Source of the DNA: Atriophallophorus winterbourni
Taxonomy: Eukaryota > Platyhelminthes > Trematoda > Plagiorchiida > Microphallidae
DNA: 64,000 nt
Direction of reading: 5' to 3'
Assembly: GCA_013407085.1 (NCBI GenBank)
Contig: JACCGJ010000180.1
Span: 30,029-94,028, forward strand
The translations under genes and the position numbers were made by a program. Positions 1-11,100 of this stretch are shown one piece after another; positions within the stretch are counted from its first letter, which is position 1; every line of letters begins with the position of its first letter. Under the pieces are notes generated by a model. The model had not been told where the DNA came from, did not search any database, and saw only the letters and a program-made list of their open reading frames with translations.

Positions 1-654
1 TAGTAATACCAATGCTTTAAGGTAGTTCCAGGTCAAATTTTGGTAGCTATATCCCTGTCCGCCAGTTTAGCATCGTTTCAAAAGTATTAGACAAATAGTT
101 AAGTGACGAAATCTGTCGTGTTTTTGTTGACATTCTCTGTTAAATCTAAATCAACACAAATTGCTTACGGTACATTTCACCTGAATTACTTTCATATAAT
201 GTATATTACTAATTAAAGGCTCGACAAAGGGAAGATAGTTAATGTCACACTACTTAGACTTTTGCAAGTCTTTCGATTGTATGTATCAACTTTTTTAACA
301 GATCAATTTAACAGTAATGAACGTATGGTAATATATATCTCCCTTAAATAAAAGCAGTCCTTAGAGATAGGATATTCTGAGTTCGAGAATGATTCGCGTT
401 TTCCAACGAAACCGACGTTATCAGTGAGGTACCTCAAGATTCGGTACTCGGTCCATTTCAATTCTAGATTTTCATTGATTATTTGTCGTTTGCCTTGAAT
501 TCCCCATAACTTATTCTCGCTGGTGATGTACAACGCAGCGGGTCATAAACCCATCCTACTAATGGAATCTCCCATTGAACCTCAATAGGAGTCAAATGTG
601 GTTTAATAAATCGTTACATTACTTCACAATCGGGTAAAATCAGCCGTATTTCGA
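1..654. other. Unassigned sequence upstream of the gypsy remnant
   Basis: No coding region, RNA gene or clear repeat is recognised here. The right-hand end may hold further decayed pol sequence of the gypsy element that becomes readable from about 655. Short open frames (for example 303-533 on the - strand) have no recognisable motif and are treated as chance. Confidence 0.4.
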
Positions 655-1880
655 TACTTAATTCCAAATCTTATTTGGTTTGTGACATGTCTACTGGTAA
701 AGCCGGTCCAATTGTCCCTTCAAATTTGAGAGGTACAGTATTCGAGCATTTTTATGATTTATCTCATCCCGGAGTAAAAGCTACTCGAAAACGGATTAGT
801 TCTCGTTGTCTTTGATCTAACATGTATAAAGACACTGAACTTTGGATCAAGAGTTGCCTCAGATGTCAACAGAGCAGAGTCCAACGTCACACCATCAGTT
901 CCCATGGAATATTTTCACCGGTTACCTGTTGCACCAACTGGATATTGATCAAAGTCGATCGTTTTACTCGTTGACCCTTTGCCTTTAGCCATTCCTGATA
1001 TCAGCACAGAAACGGTTGCGACAGATTTCGTTTAGCATTGGATCAGCAACTTTGGTCTACCGAAAATTATAAAGACTGACTGAGGTTCCCAATTCCAGTC
1101 AACGCTTTTTCGGCCACTTAATCGAAAATTCGGTACGAAACACATACAGACTACATCCTAAAATTCTTCTTCAAATGGCTTGGTCGAGAGATTTCACAGG
1201 CAACTCAAAGCCGCAATCATGAATCGCGGGAATTCAGAACGTTGGTCCGAGTCATTACCGTTGTTGCTTCCTGGTATTCGTACCACAATGAAAAAAGACC
1301 TGGGTTGCTCAACTGCTGAAACGGTTCACAGGAATACACTCAACCTAGCTGGCGAATTTATGAAATATTCTGATTCACCATTAGATCTTACAGATTCGCA
1401 ATACGTCAGTCGCCATCGCGACTTCATGAAATTATTTCGAGCTATCCCAACTCGTCAACACGCTCAACTCTTCTACATCTCAGCCGACTTGTCTACCTGC
1501 GACTATGAATTTGTGTAAGCTGATCATATAGTCACCCACTTCAACCACCATACACTGGTCCGTACTGGGTGCTCAGCAGGTATTCCAAGTATTTTGTTAT
1601 TGACCGGAATGGATAAAAGAAACCGCAGTTTCGATCGTTTAAAAGTCGCTTATGTAGAACCAACATCGGAAGCAAACGCAAACTTCCGAAAAGTTACTCC
1701 ACAGATATCAAACCAAGATTAACAAGTTTCTTTATCGGCTTCACCAGAAACCAACCGTACTCCTGATTCCCCTGTTAAACCCCCGGTAACTTCGTGTCTC
1801 AAACCTCCCGACTCCAACAGACAAATGTGTTCTGGTTGAAGGTTCCACTTTTCCCAAACATTTGATGATTTCATAACCTG
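655..1880 (+). pseudogene. Ty3/gypsy-type retrotransposon pol remnant (integrase region)
   Basis: Reading across frames on the + strand gives a degraded LTR-retrotransposon integrase in the expected order. First comes a connecting segment (CDMSTG, PIVPSNLR). Next is the HHCC zinc-binding region (LSHPGVKATRK, then CLRCQQSRVQRH). The decayed catalytic core follows, ending in the readable stretch MVERFHRQLKAAIM with GIRTTMKKDLGC (1180-1518). Last is a chromodomain-like tail (FDRLKVAYVEP near 1630-1665) and a final FPKHFDD-like end near 1850-1878. Stops and frameshifts interrupt it repeatedly, for example at 1516-1518, so it cannot be expressed as one protein. The rest of the element (gag, protease, RT) would lie to the left of the window. 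The family call rests on motif order; the exact clade is not determined. Confidence 0.85.
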
Positions 1881-2439
1881 ATACTTTTTCGAGCGTCTTT
1901 TTCTTGTTCCGGGCGCTCTAAGGGGGTTCTATAGTAATTTGTACAGTCTTATATTTTGTATTATCTTAATTTGTTAATTTGTTAACTTAGACGTTATCGT
2001 TTCGATTCGATTACCGATAACGTCATATTGGTTTATCGATTTCTTTGTGTCGTTTTCACTCATATTTAATCGATTTTCCGTTCATGAGCTCAGTCAACAA
2101 TATTCATGTGTTAAATACCATTTGTACACAGTCAACATACTTATTGATAACATTATACTGTTTGTCGACGCGTGGTCTTCGTTTTTCTGTGGTTTCTCAG
2201 AAGCAAAATGGTATGTGGATATAACTGGATCCCACGCAGTCCCATGATCCTCATGTTAGTTGGTGTGATCTTCATGTTGTGTTTGGAACGCACTAATGTT
2301 TCTCCTCACCTATTGGTGAGGGGAGTTTTTCTGTTTTATTCCAGATTACTCTTATACCGAAAGATATTTGAGAAGATATTGTTTGAAGTGGTATTTCGCT
2401 TCATACGAATCCTTTGATTTTGTATTTATTTGATTTTCA
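1881..2439 (+). other. Possible 3' LTR zone of the gypsy remnant
   Basis: Just after the end of the integrase remnant there is a purine-rich stretch (CTAAGGGGG, about 1918-1926) followed by AT-rich sequence. That is where a polypurine tract and 3' LTR would be expected. The matching 5' LTR is not in the window, so the LTR cannot be delimited. Part of the interval may instead be the 5' untranslated region of the LINE that follows. No gene is seen. Confidence 0.3.
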
Positions 2440-2457
2440 CCGGATTTCAACAGGGTA

Positions 2458-3551
2458 ATGACTAGAAAATACGCAAAAGTAGATAATACAGCACCTACTG
2501 TAACTAAGATGCAAGGGAATCGGTGCCCCGCTGCTCGCTCGGGGGACTCTTGTCTTGTATGCGCTAAACAGGTTGCTGATAATGCAAAAGCAGTAGAATG
2601 TGAAATATGTTTCAAATGGATGCAGAGGATTGAAGCCAGAGACGTATCGGTGGCTTCAGGTTATATCACGCTATATTATTCGGATGGTATGTAAGATATG
2701 CCTTCCACCATCAAGTGTTAAGCACCGATGTAGTCAGAATAAAGTCGTAGCTGCATCTACTAAAGCCGCTAAAGTGCTCTATTGAGGAGACATAAATATT
2801 GACTCAACCTCAGCTGAGGATTGACACCACCTATCTGTTGAGCAAGCTTGCGTGCAATTCGCTTCCTCGACTACAAGCCGTTTACAAAATGGTATTAGTA
2901 TCGAACGTGCAGGAACTCGACGTTTGCTCGCCTTCAACATCGTTTGCTCAACAGTCAGGAAGGAATAAAACTTATGCAGATGTGACGTCGAAGGGTCTAC
3001 ATTTTGATCCTGGCTATGAAGCGATTGAGCAAAATAGAGGCTCAGCTAAATGTAGTGAAAGAAGTACCTACTTCTGAAAATGCTTTTAGATCTCCGGTTT
3101 CAAAGAAGCCACATTTGGATTCTCGAAGCGATGTCTTATTATGGTGAATGCTCGTGAGCAAACCAGGGACACGGCTAAAATATGTTTACAGCAAGAGCAA
3201 ACTTTCCTACAATCAACTTTTTCAAAGCTTTGCGATCAAGGAGAGAAAGAAATTACCATCATTTATGCATTCCGACTTGGCCGGAAGAAGAAGGATGATA
3301 AACCGCGGACGCTGAAAATTGTTTTAGCTTCGGATGAGCAAGTCCAGATGGTACTAAGACGCGCTCATCGTCTTAAGGGTGAGCCATTCAAGATACTACG
3401 CGACCTATCTCCTGAAGATAGAATCAAAATGAAAACAGCTACCCAAGAATTGCGAGCACGCAAGGAAGCTGGCGAGGTTGATCTCCATATTGTGGATTTT
3501 CAGGTAGTGAGGAGGAGGCCGCACATTCACTGGAAGCCGCTGTCAATTTAA
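2458..3551 (+). pseudogene. LINE ORF1 protein, frameshifted
   Basis: The first ORF of the CR1-like LINE, broken into pieces in different frames (2458-2694, 2600-2785, 2799-3077, 3141-3551). The N-terminal part shows a degenerate PHD-like cysteine pattern (SCLVCAKQV, then CEICFKW and, after a frameshift, CKICLP). Such fingers are usual in ORF1 of CR1-like elements of flukes. The last piece, 136 codons, is basic and includes the run LGRKKKDDKPR, consistent with the nucleic-acid-binding part. ORF1 ends at the TAA at 3549-3551, while the ORF2 frame is already open across that stop, so the two ORFs overlap slightly in different frames. Confidence 0.7.
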
Positions 3552-6380
3552 CCCCAGTTAATCATTCTGTGAAGAGATTTCGAGTATTGCTTTTCAATGC
3601 GAGAAGTCTACGCAATAAACTTGATGAGGTTAGTGAAATTGCCTGTCGGCGACAGCCAGATATCATTGCTGTTACGGAATCGTGGTTAACAATGGATATA
3701 TCTGATATGGAGTGCGCGCTACCACACTATACGCTTTTCAGAAGTGACAGAGTAGCTTCGAGATCTGCCGGTGGCGTTGCCGTATACTATAAAGAGCACC
3801 TGATTGTGGGAGTATTGGAAAGGTTTCAAAATGATGCTGGAAATGCCGAAAGCCTCTGGTGTAAGGTGAAGTCTAGCTCTGGAGCTGCATCACTTGGGGT
3901 CATTTACTGCTCACCTGGCGCTTACGTTCCTGTGTTATGTGATCAAATCAAACGGTATGGTATCACTGGTGACTGTATCGTTCTTGGAGACCTGAATGCT
4001 GCTGATATAAACTGGGCGGATTTAGTTTCGAGGGGTGAACCGTTCCAACAAGAATTCCTAGATACGATTTTAGAGCTGAATTTGGTGCAGAATGTAAACG
4101 ATCCTATGAGGATATGCGTCGGGAAATTTCCTTCGATATTGGATTTCGTGGTCAAACCTAGATTCTCTGATGTTACGAATCTGTCTATTGAGACTCCCAT
4201 TGGTTGCAGCGATCACTGTTCTTTATGGTTCGTTTGGAATCGGGGTCTTCAACCGAGAATACGTACGCATGCCCGGAGAAAATACTGGAAATTAGACACA
4301 AAGAGTCTAATCACGTCTGCAAACTCGATGGACTGGTCACTCCCTCTATCAACGAATGTTGATATCTGTTGGTTGGACTTTTTGGGTGAAATAAGATCGC
4401 TTGAAAATCATGCCCCATGGATGAATGGAAGATCCCTCGCTAAGGGACCGCCGTAGTTTGATAACGTTATCCGTAAATACATGAAGGTAAGAAAGCGGTT
4501 ATGGCGGAAGTATTGTTCTAGTGGATGCACCGATGACTATGTAACCTACAAAGTTATCCGCAACAAGTGCACCTACCTCAGAAGAGCAAAAAAGGCAGAA
4601 CTATGAAACTCGCTTGGTGGACGAAGCCAACTCGATGCCGAAACGCTTGTTTTCGTACATAAGACGTAGAACGAAAGCTTCTCAACGAGTACCTTGATTG
4701 AGATCTATGGGAGGTTCGACTGAACATGAAGATGAACGTAAAGCAGTTCTTCTCGCCGCTCAGTACAATTCGGTTTACACAGAGGACACGTTTCCCATTC
4801 CTCTGCTTTATGAGAGCAACGCCAAAATGCCGGATATCTTGATCTCGCCAGAGATGGTGCAGTATTTACTAGAACGACTCGATGTAAACTCAGCACCTGG
4901 CCCGGACAATATACACCCAATGCTTTCAAAGGTATTGTCGAGTATCATACATAAACCACTGGCGCTAATCTTCAATTTATCCCTGAGGTATGGTAGGTTA
5001 CCTAAAGATTGGAAGTACGGCATTGTCAATCCAATGTATAAGGGCGGTGAAACCAGTGATCCGGCTAACTACCGACCGGTTACCCTCACTTCGGTAGTTG
5101 TGAAGACTCTGGAACGACTGCTGAAAAAACAGATTGAAGATTTTCTCCTTACAACCAGTCAGCTAACATCTGCTCAACATGGTTTTACGCCAAGACGATC
5201 ATGCTCATCCAATCTCATCACTGCTCGCGAGCACTGGTGTGCTGAACTTGATCTGGGTCACCCGGTAGTCACTGCCTTCATTGACTTCAGTAAGGCTTTT
5301 GACCGTGTTCCATTTCAACGTCTATTGCTCAAGCTCCGTGCTCGTGGTGTAAAGCGACCTGTTCTAACTTGGATTGAAGACTTCCTTGTTGACCGTTATA
5401 CACAGGGCGAGGTTAACGGAGTCAAATCGCAGGTTACACGTACAACTTCCGGCGTTCCGCAAGGATCTGTTCTCGGCCCGTTACTTTTTAAAGTATATGT
5501 TAATGACCTCCCCGACTCATTAAATACGAATTGTCTACTTTTCGCGGATGATCTGAACGTTTGGGGTACAGTAAGCTCTTCTGCTGATAATACCATTTTT
5601 CAGAACGAATTGAACAAATTGCTTGATTGGACGGTAAAATGGCAGCTTCCTGTAAACCGACAAAAATGCGCTGTAATGCTTTTGGGGCCAAGCACGCCTG
5701 AAGGTGCGTACTTCCTCGGGGATCATCAACTGAAATGGGTTGATACTGAACGTGACCTGGGTACAATTGTAACTCGGACGCTTAAATCGAAGGAGGATAC
5801 GAACAGAAAAGCTGCTGCTGCAAACCGCGCATGGTGGGCTATTAGTCGGTCTTTTTCGGTGATTACTCCACAAATGTTTCGCATTCTTTATTCCACATAC
5901 GTGAGACCAGTTTTGGCATATGGTTTGCCAGCCACCTATCCTCAAACTAAGGGAGAACGTGACCAGTTGGAAAAATTGCAAAGGCGGGCGACGAAATGAG
6001 TACAAGGATTGAAATCAATTCCTTATGTGGAGAGAGTTCAACGCCTCAACCTCATGTCGCTCAGTATTCGGCGTGTGCGCTACGACCTGCTGCTAACTCG
6101 TCGCATATTACTGGGAGCTTATGGTGACGAGCTGCGCGAGTTTTTCCATCTCGTGACGGACTCAAGAACCCGTGGCCATGCTCTAGAGCTTCAAAAGCGA
6201 AGGACACTACGCCTACCACAGGGATTCACGCTCTCAACAAGAATTGTTAACTTGTGGAATGCGCTTCCGGAATAGGCTATCTCAGCAAGCTCTGAAAACC
6301 AATTCAAGCAACTTTTGGATAAGGTATTGCCTGTAATCACGGCGAAGCTGAACAACACTGGACAGGATTTCTTCAACTGA
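3545..6380 (+). pseudogene. LINE ORF2: endonuclease and reverse transcriptase, with nonsense mutations
   Basis: An endonuclease/exonuclease/phosphatase fold is seen at 3569-4230: LLFNARSLRNKLDE, TESWL, SAGGVAVYY, VLGDLNAADINW and the terminal SDH at about 4210. A reverse transcriptase follows at 4700-5999: NSAPGPDNIHP, ANYRPVTLT, the QHGF..RSC motif, FIDFSKAFD, GVPQGSVLGPLL and the catalytic FADD at 5539-5550. The C-terminal part continues at 6000-6275 (LRLPQGF, IVNLWNALPE) and ends near 6380. Breaks are an in-frame TAG at 4454-4456, a frameshift near 4595, a TGA at about 4695 and a TGA at 5997-5999 (probably a former tryptophan). A TAG at 6273-6275 is the last. The active-site residues remain, so the copy was lost by point changes only. 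Confidence 0.9.
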
Positions 6381-6470
6381 GTTTCTCCTGGACTATGTTG
6401 CTGATATAAAGAGATGCGGCTTACAAGGGCTTGAACCCCTGTCGTCTATCAAGAAGAAGAAGAGAAAAAA

Positions 6471-6933
6471 GAAATTTTGCTTACTATATCAAAACTCTTG
6501 CTCGCCTTCGATAGATCTATGTACAAATAAACGACCAATGTCGAACTATCGAGGGTATAACAAGGGTCAATCCACTTAACCGTGATTATTCGATCTTCGA
6601 TGTGTTTGAAACTATGACTGACATAATATATAGTATCTTTCAAGTTGCCGCCGCATTTTGCTTCCAAGGTCAAGCAAAACAATTGGAGAATGTATTGCGA
6701 AATGTATTTTGGAAAATTATTCGATGCTAAGAATGCGTTTGATATCCTACTTAACATCAACCCTTACTAATCACAATATGTGCCCACGTTCGTACTAAAA
6801 TATTTTTTGCTTTCTTTTAGCCAATCAAAAATGCGTTTCTATGAACTCATAAGTATGTGAAGGTTTAAAATGTTACACATGCTCCCCTCAGTTTTCTTGG
6901 GTTGAAAGACGAACGGCATACGCCAGTATCTGT
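6471..6933 (+). promoter_or_regulatory. Upstream region of the flippase gene
   Basis: About 460 bp lie between the LINE tail and the flippase start codon. No convincing core promoter is seen. A pyrimidine-rich stretch ending in AG at 6890-6891 could be a splice acceptor, either for an upstream 5'-UTR exon or for spliced-leader trans-splicing, which flatworms use. The frame from 6892 to the ATG at 6934 is open, so a slightly longer protein cannot be excluded. The functional role is inferred only from position. Confidence 0.3.
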
Positions 6934-8136
6934 ATGCCATCGTGTTTCCAACAATTATTGATAAAATTGGGTCTTAGACGACCTCCGCTACCTCCGGAAA
7001 GACGTATTCCTGTGGGGCCGGTTTCGAAGCGCATTTTCCTAACTGATGACTACCCCGTTGAAAAATTATATGGGAATAATGAAATCACCACTTCACGCTA
7101 CACCTATTATGGATTCATTTTTCAAAACTTGAGTGAACAAGCTCAGCGTATAGCGAATTTTTATTTCATCTTTATTGCTGTTGTGCAATTATTCACCGAT
7201 TCTCCCGTTACACCTGTTATTTCAATATTTCCATTGATTTTTGTTTTCGGAGTCACGATGATCAAACAGGGCTATGAAGATTTTCTAAGGCACAAAGCTG
7301 ATCGCGAAGTCAATCACGTCAGAGTGGAAATCGTAACAGAAGATGGCAATCTCAAGACAATAAAAGCACAAGATATAACCGTTGGAGATATTGTACTTTG
7401 TCGTTCGAATGACGTTTTTCCTTGTGATCTGCTTCTTCTCAGCACCAGTCAGCCAAATGGTGATTGCTTTGTTACTACTGCCAGTTTAGATGGGGAAACC
7501 AATCTGAAACAGTTCACCGCACTTGAGCATACACAATTATATGATACTCCAGAACTGATTGCTAAGGAATTACGTGGAACTATCACATGTCAACAACCGA
7601 TCGATGATTTGTATTCTTTCAGTGGTAGAATAACTTTGGAGTGTTCAAACGGTACACCATTTGACCATCCTCTTGGGCCGTCCAACCTTGTTTTACGCGG
7701 AACGTGTCTGAGAAATACGGATTTTGTTTATGCCTGTGCTGTGTACACGGGTCAAGACACGAAAATGATGCTCAATTCCAAAGGCAAGCAAACGAAGTTT
7801 TCTCAGATAGAAAGGAAGTTGAACTTTTCGCTTGCCGTCATCCTATGTTTCATGGTTGCCTGTTCCATTCTCTCTTGCATTTTAAGTTTCACGGTTGGCA
7901 ATAAATCGGTTTGGTATGTTACACAGTCACGCGTCACTGTCTGGTTGGTTGTTCAAAATTTGCTTGGATTCATTGTTCTTTACAACTACATCATACCAAT
8001 TTCACTATACGTAACAATCGAAGTACAAAAATTTGTGAGTTCAATGTTCTTCGAGTGGGATCTTCACCTATACGATCAGCGTATTGACGAGCGTGCAAGA
8101 GTCAACACATCGGACCTTATCGAGGAGATGGGCCAA
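6934..8136 (+). CDS. Flippase exon 1 (residues 1-401)
   Basis: Starts at the ATG giving MPSCFQQLLIK, followed by the typical SRYTYYGFIFQNL and FYFIF segment. This N-terminal length matches ATP11 proteins, which supports the chosen start. It holds membrane segments 1-4, the actuator domain with DGET, and the PISL motif. It ends in GQ with donor GTTAGT at 8137. The open frame runs on to 8187 into the intron, but family conservation resumes exactly with IEYLFTDKTG at 24775. Confidence 0.93.
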
Positions 8137-11100
8137 GTTAGTTTTTTATTCAACTTTTTACAAGGTTTATGGTTTTTGAAATATTGATTGAAAGTAGTTA
8201 AAACAGGCTTTGTTTGGGCGTCGGTGTGTTGACTGCTACTTAGACACGTTCCCTATCCTATATTTCATCTTAACTCTGTCGAATATTTTGTGTCGGAATT
8301 TAAACGCTACTCTAAATCTGCTTCAACCGATTGCTATCAAATCACTTCGCATTATGAATACACGATGTTTCCCAAACATATTGCAATCAATATTTGGCAT
8401 GCATATCTTAGACTTGTTTGCCAGCTCATTCCGCAGTAAACCTACATCAATTGCACGTGTATCATGGTTTGCAAAACCTTATTGTTAATTGTGTTATTTT
8501 CCTCATCAGACTATTGTGGTTCATAAATACAGTGTTTATTGCCGGTTTCTTTAACACGGAGCGGTTTATGTGAACTGATTTCGCCCACTAGACTGGGTGC
8601 AAAGCTGTTGCAGTTTTTTACCCAACTATAGCTGGCACCTTTTCACGTCATGTTTTGATGAGGATCTAGCGGTAAATGTATTTCCTGAAATGGACAACAT
8701 GGATCAAGTCCTAAACTAGCAGCTTAGAATTGTGAGTGTGTATCAAAATAAAATTTCAAACTCGGTCAAGTAAGCAAAAAGTTTGATACGATCCATGTTT
8801 GGACAAAAAAATAAAATAAAATGACAATTATAATATTTATGTTTAATCGATTGCAAATCTTTGCTACTTTTACTCAATTTAGCACAACTCAATAACGCGT
8901 TACCTTAGGATTAGGCTGTTTCTCTTTTGTCTAGGCCTGGGCAACCTGACAGTATCTTAGCCCACGTGCCTGGATCAGGCTTGTGCTTTCATACCATCAA
9001 CAACTTGGTTTGTATATTATTTGGTTGGACATCATGCTTGATTTGATGATAACATATTCCATTCAGTTCATAATCTTGTTACTTTGCTATATGCTAAGTT
9101 GAAATAATAATATGTGTGAGCTACGGTTTTAGGAAACGTTTGCCAGACTTATTCTAATTTCAAATCAAAAATGGAACTCATCATTGAATACTGAAGACGT
9201 GCCCTTACGGATTTATAGATTTTAAAGTAGTCAAACAAAGCTATAACAGGGACACGATATTCTAAAATACGCCTTCATTTTTATTTCGATTTAAAATCCT
9301 AATTTTCTTCGACTTTATGGCTTTGGCATATTCTTAACTAATCAGTTATAACATATATAGTATTCGACTAGATTTTCGTTGTGAAAGGTTAAGCGTTGCA
9401 CATAAAGTTTATTTATTTGAAACTTTCTAAGTGTAGATAATTGTGAAACCACACATCAGTCCCAGTGATACATGAAGTTCATTGGGGTTGGTGGCTTAAC
9501 TTTGTATAGCGTCTGATGGTTAGCAAAGAAGGTAAATCTATTTACTATTTTGTGCCTATGAATTTTCATCACGTTTTCGGACCTGCTGTAAGGCTGCTCT
9601 TTTACATAAAATTTGAATCTTAAAGTTAAGTTATTCTCACACCGATCAACCTGTGGGAACTCATTGAACTTTCACAGTCACTATCCGGTTTACACACGCC
9701 TGGTCATGTTTATCTCAGTCTACACACAGTCCATGAATATTTGTCACTTCCATTTGTTGGTATATGAATAGGATAATAACTATCGACATTGAGCATATTC
9801 TCGCCTACCAGTTAACGATGAACTTAGCGTAGTAGAAATGCAATGAGCAATCGCATTTCAGCATAATAAGTTTCATAAACATTACTTTTATAATTTTAAT
9901 TCTTGATTTCGAGTACGATGGGATTAGTCTTTAATTTCGGTATAAAACTTGTAGGCATTCAAGATTATATATATAGCTTAATTTGTAAATTTTTGTCTCT
10001 GAGTTGGACTGATATAAGTTGTATATGTTCTGATTTGTCTCCGTAAATCATTCTATGGTCGGCACCCAAGTAAACTGATTGGTAATGTGTAAGTTTGGGC
10101 CTGTGCGTGTTTATTTTTGAAACTAATTATCCCGTCACGCTTTCCTCTAAACTGGTCTTAATCTGCTCTGAAGTAGCAGCATAGGAGGAATTTTTTAGTA
10201 AGCAATGGTATATCAACCACTCAGTCACGAATATTATAATTACTGTAAATAATAGGAATGGAATAACCTTGTTAATCTCTGAAATCTTTACCAGAACCGG
10301 GCAACATGGTGAATTAACTTTTGCTTCCTCTCCAAAACCCCAGCAACCCTAGAAACAGCGAGGTTGATACATTGAGACAGCGATCTTCTCAAAACTAGGA
10401 GATGCCGGAACCAAGTTGTGTATACGCGCAACCTGCTTAACCTGATTCGGATTATTTAATGATGTTGACTCCTAGGCGTCTTTTCGTTATTGGATAAGGC
10501 CACATTGTTTTGTTGGTTAGAAATTGAGATTTTCCTCCCTAGATTACCCGCTTTCGTAGACTTACGAGCTTTATTTGCTGAAAGAAAACTGATTTCAAGG
10601 TGGTATCGGGACTCCTTTTTTCGTCAGTAGACGCAGTTCCGTCTTTTCACACTGAACTGCGCGTGTATGTTAGGAGTTGAACTAAATTGCGGGTTTAAAA
10701 CTCGTCAGTACAGAATGTTTGTAAGTTGAAGCCTATTTTCACAATCCTGCTGAGTCCAACAAACTTGATATTATTGATATATTGTATGAATTAACCATTA
10801 ATCACGTTTCTCATAGTCAAGATTTTTCGTGATCTGTAAAATATGTGTAACCTGTGAAACGAACATTGTGTTCACTATTCCACGCATCTGTACGCGAGAC
10901 TAAGAAAGAACTGTATCGTATGTGCAATCCTTAGCAGGATTTCTTAATCAGTTTACCCATAAGCGCTAGATGTATGTAACCCGTGACAGTTCAATATTGA
11001 TAACTGACTGTTGCCCATGCAGCAAGTTCTCTTTCTCCACGACATCATTAGAGCGAAAGAAGCAGCTAGGCTGATATATTTGTACAGCGATGCCGGGGTG

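Larger units (their letters stand above)
2440..6470 (+). mobile_element. Nearly full-length CR1/Jockey-type LINE
   Basis: A two-ORF non-LTR retrotransposon of about 4 kb. ORF1 carries a cysteine-rich finger; ORF2 has an apurinic-type endonuclease followed by reverse transcriptase. A short 3' untranslated region follows and ends in an AAG-rich simple tail (about 6451-6475). The order and sizes fit CR1-like LINEs known in trematodes. The 5' boundary is set just before the first ORF1 codons and is approximate. Damage is light: a few nonsense codons and frameshifts with the catalytic residues intact, so insertion was probably fairly recent compared with the other LINE debris here. It lies on the same strand as the flippase gene and ends about 460 bp before that gene's start codon. 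Confidence 0.88.

Noticed and set aside
5396..6005. Long - strand frames over the LINE RT (for example 156 codons)
   Set aside because: Shadows of the + strand reverse transcriptase.
8137..8187. Extension of flippase exon 1 to the stop at 8187
   Set aside because: Family similarity ends at GQ and resumes at 24775 in the same phase; the extension is intronic.
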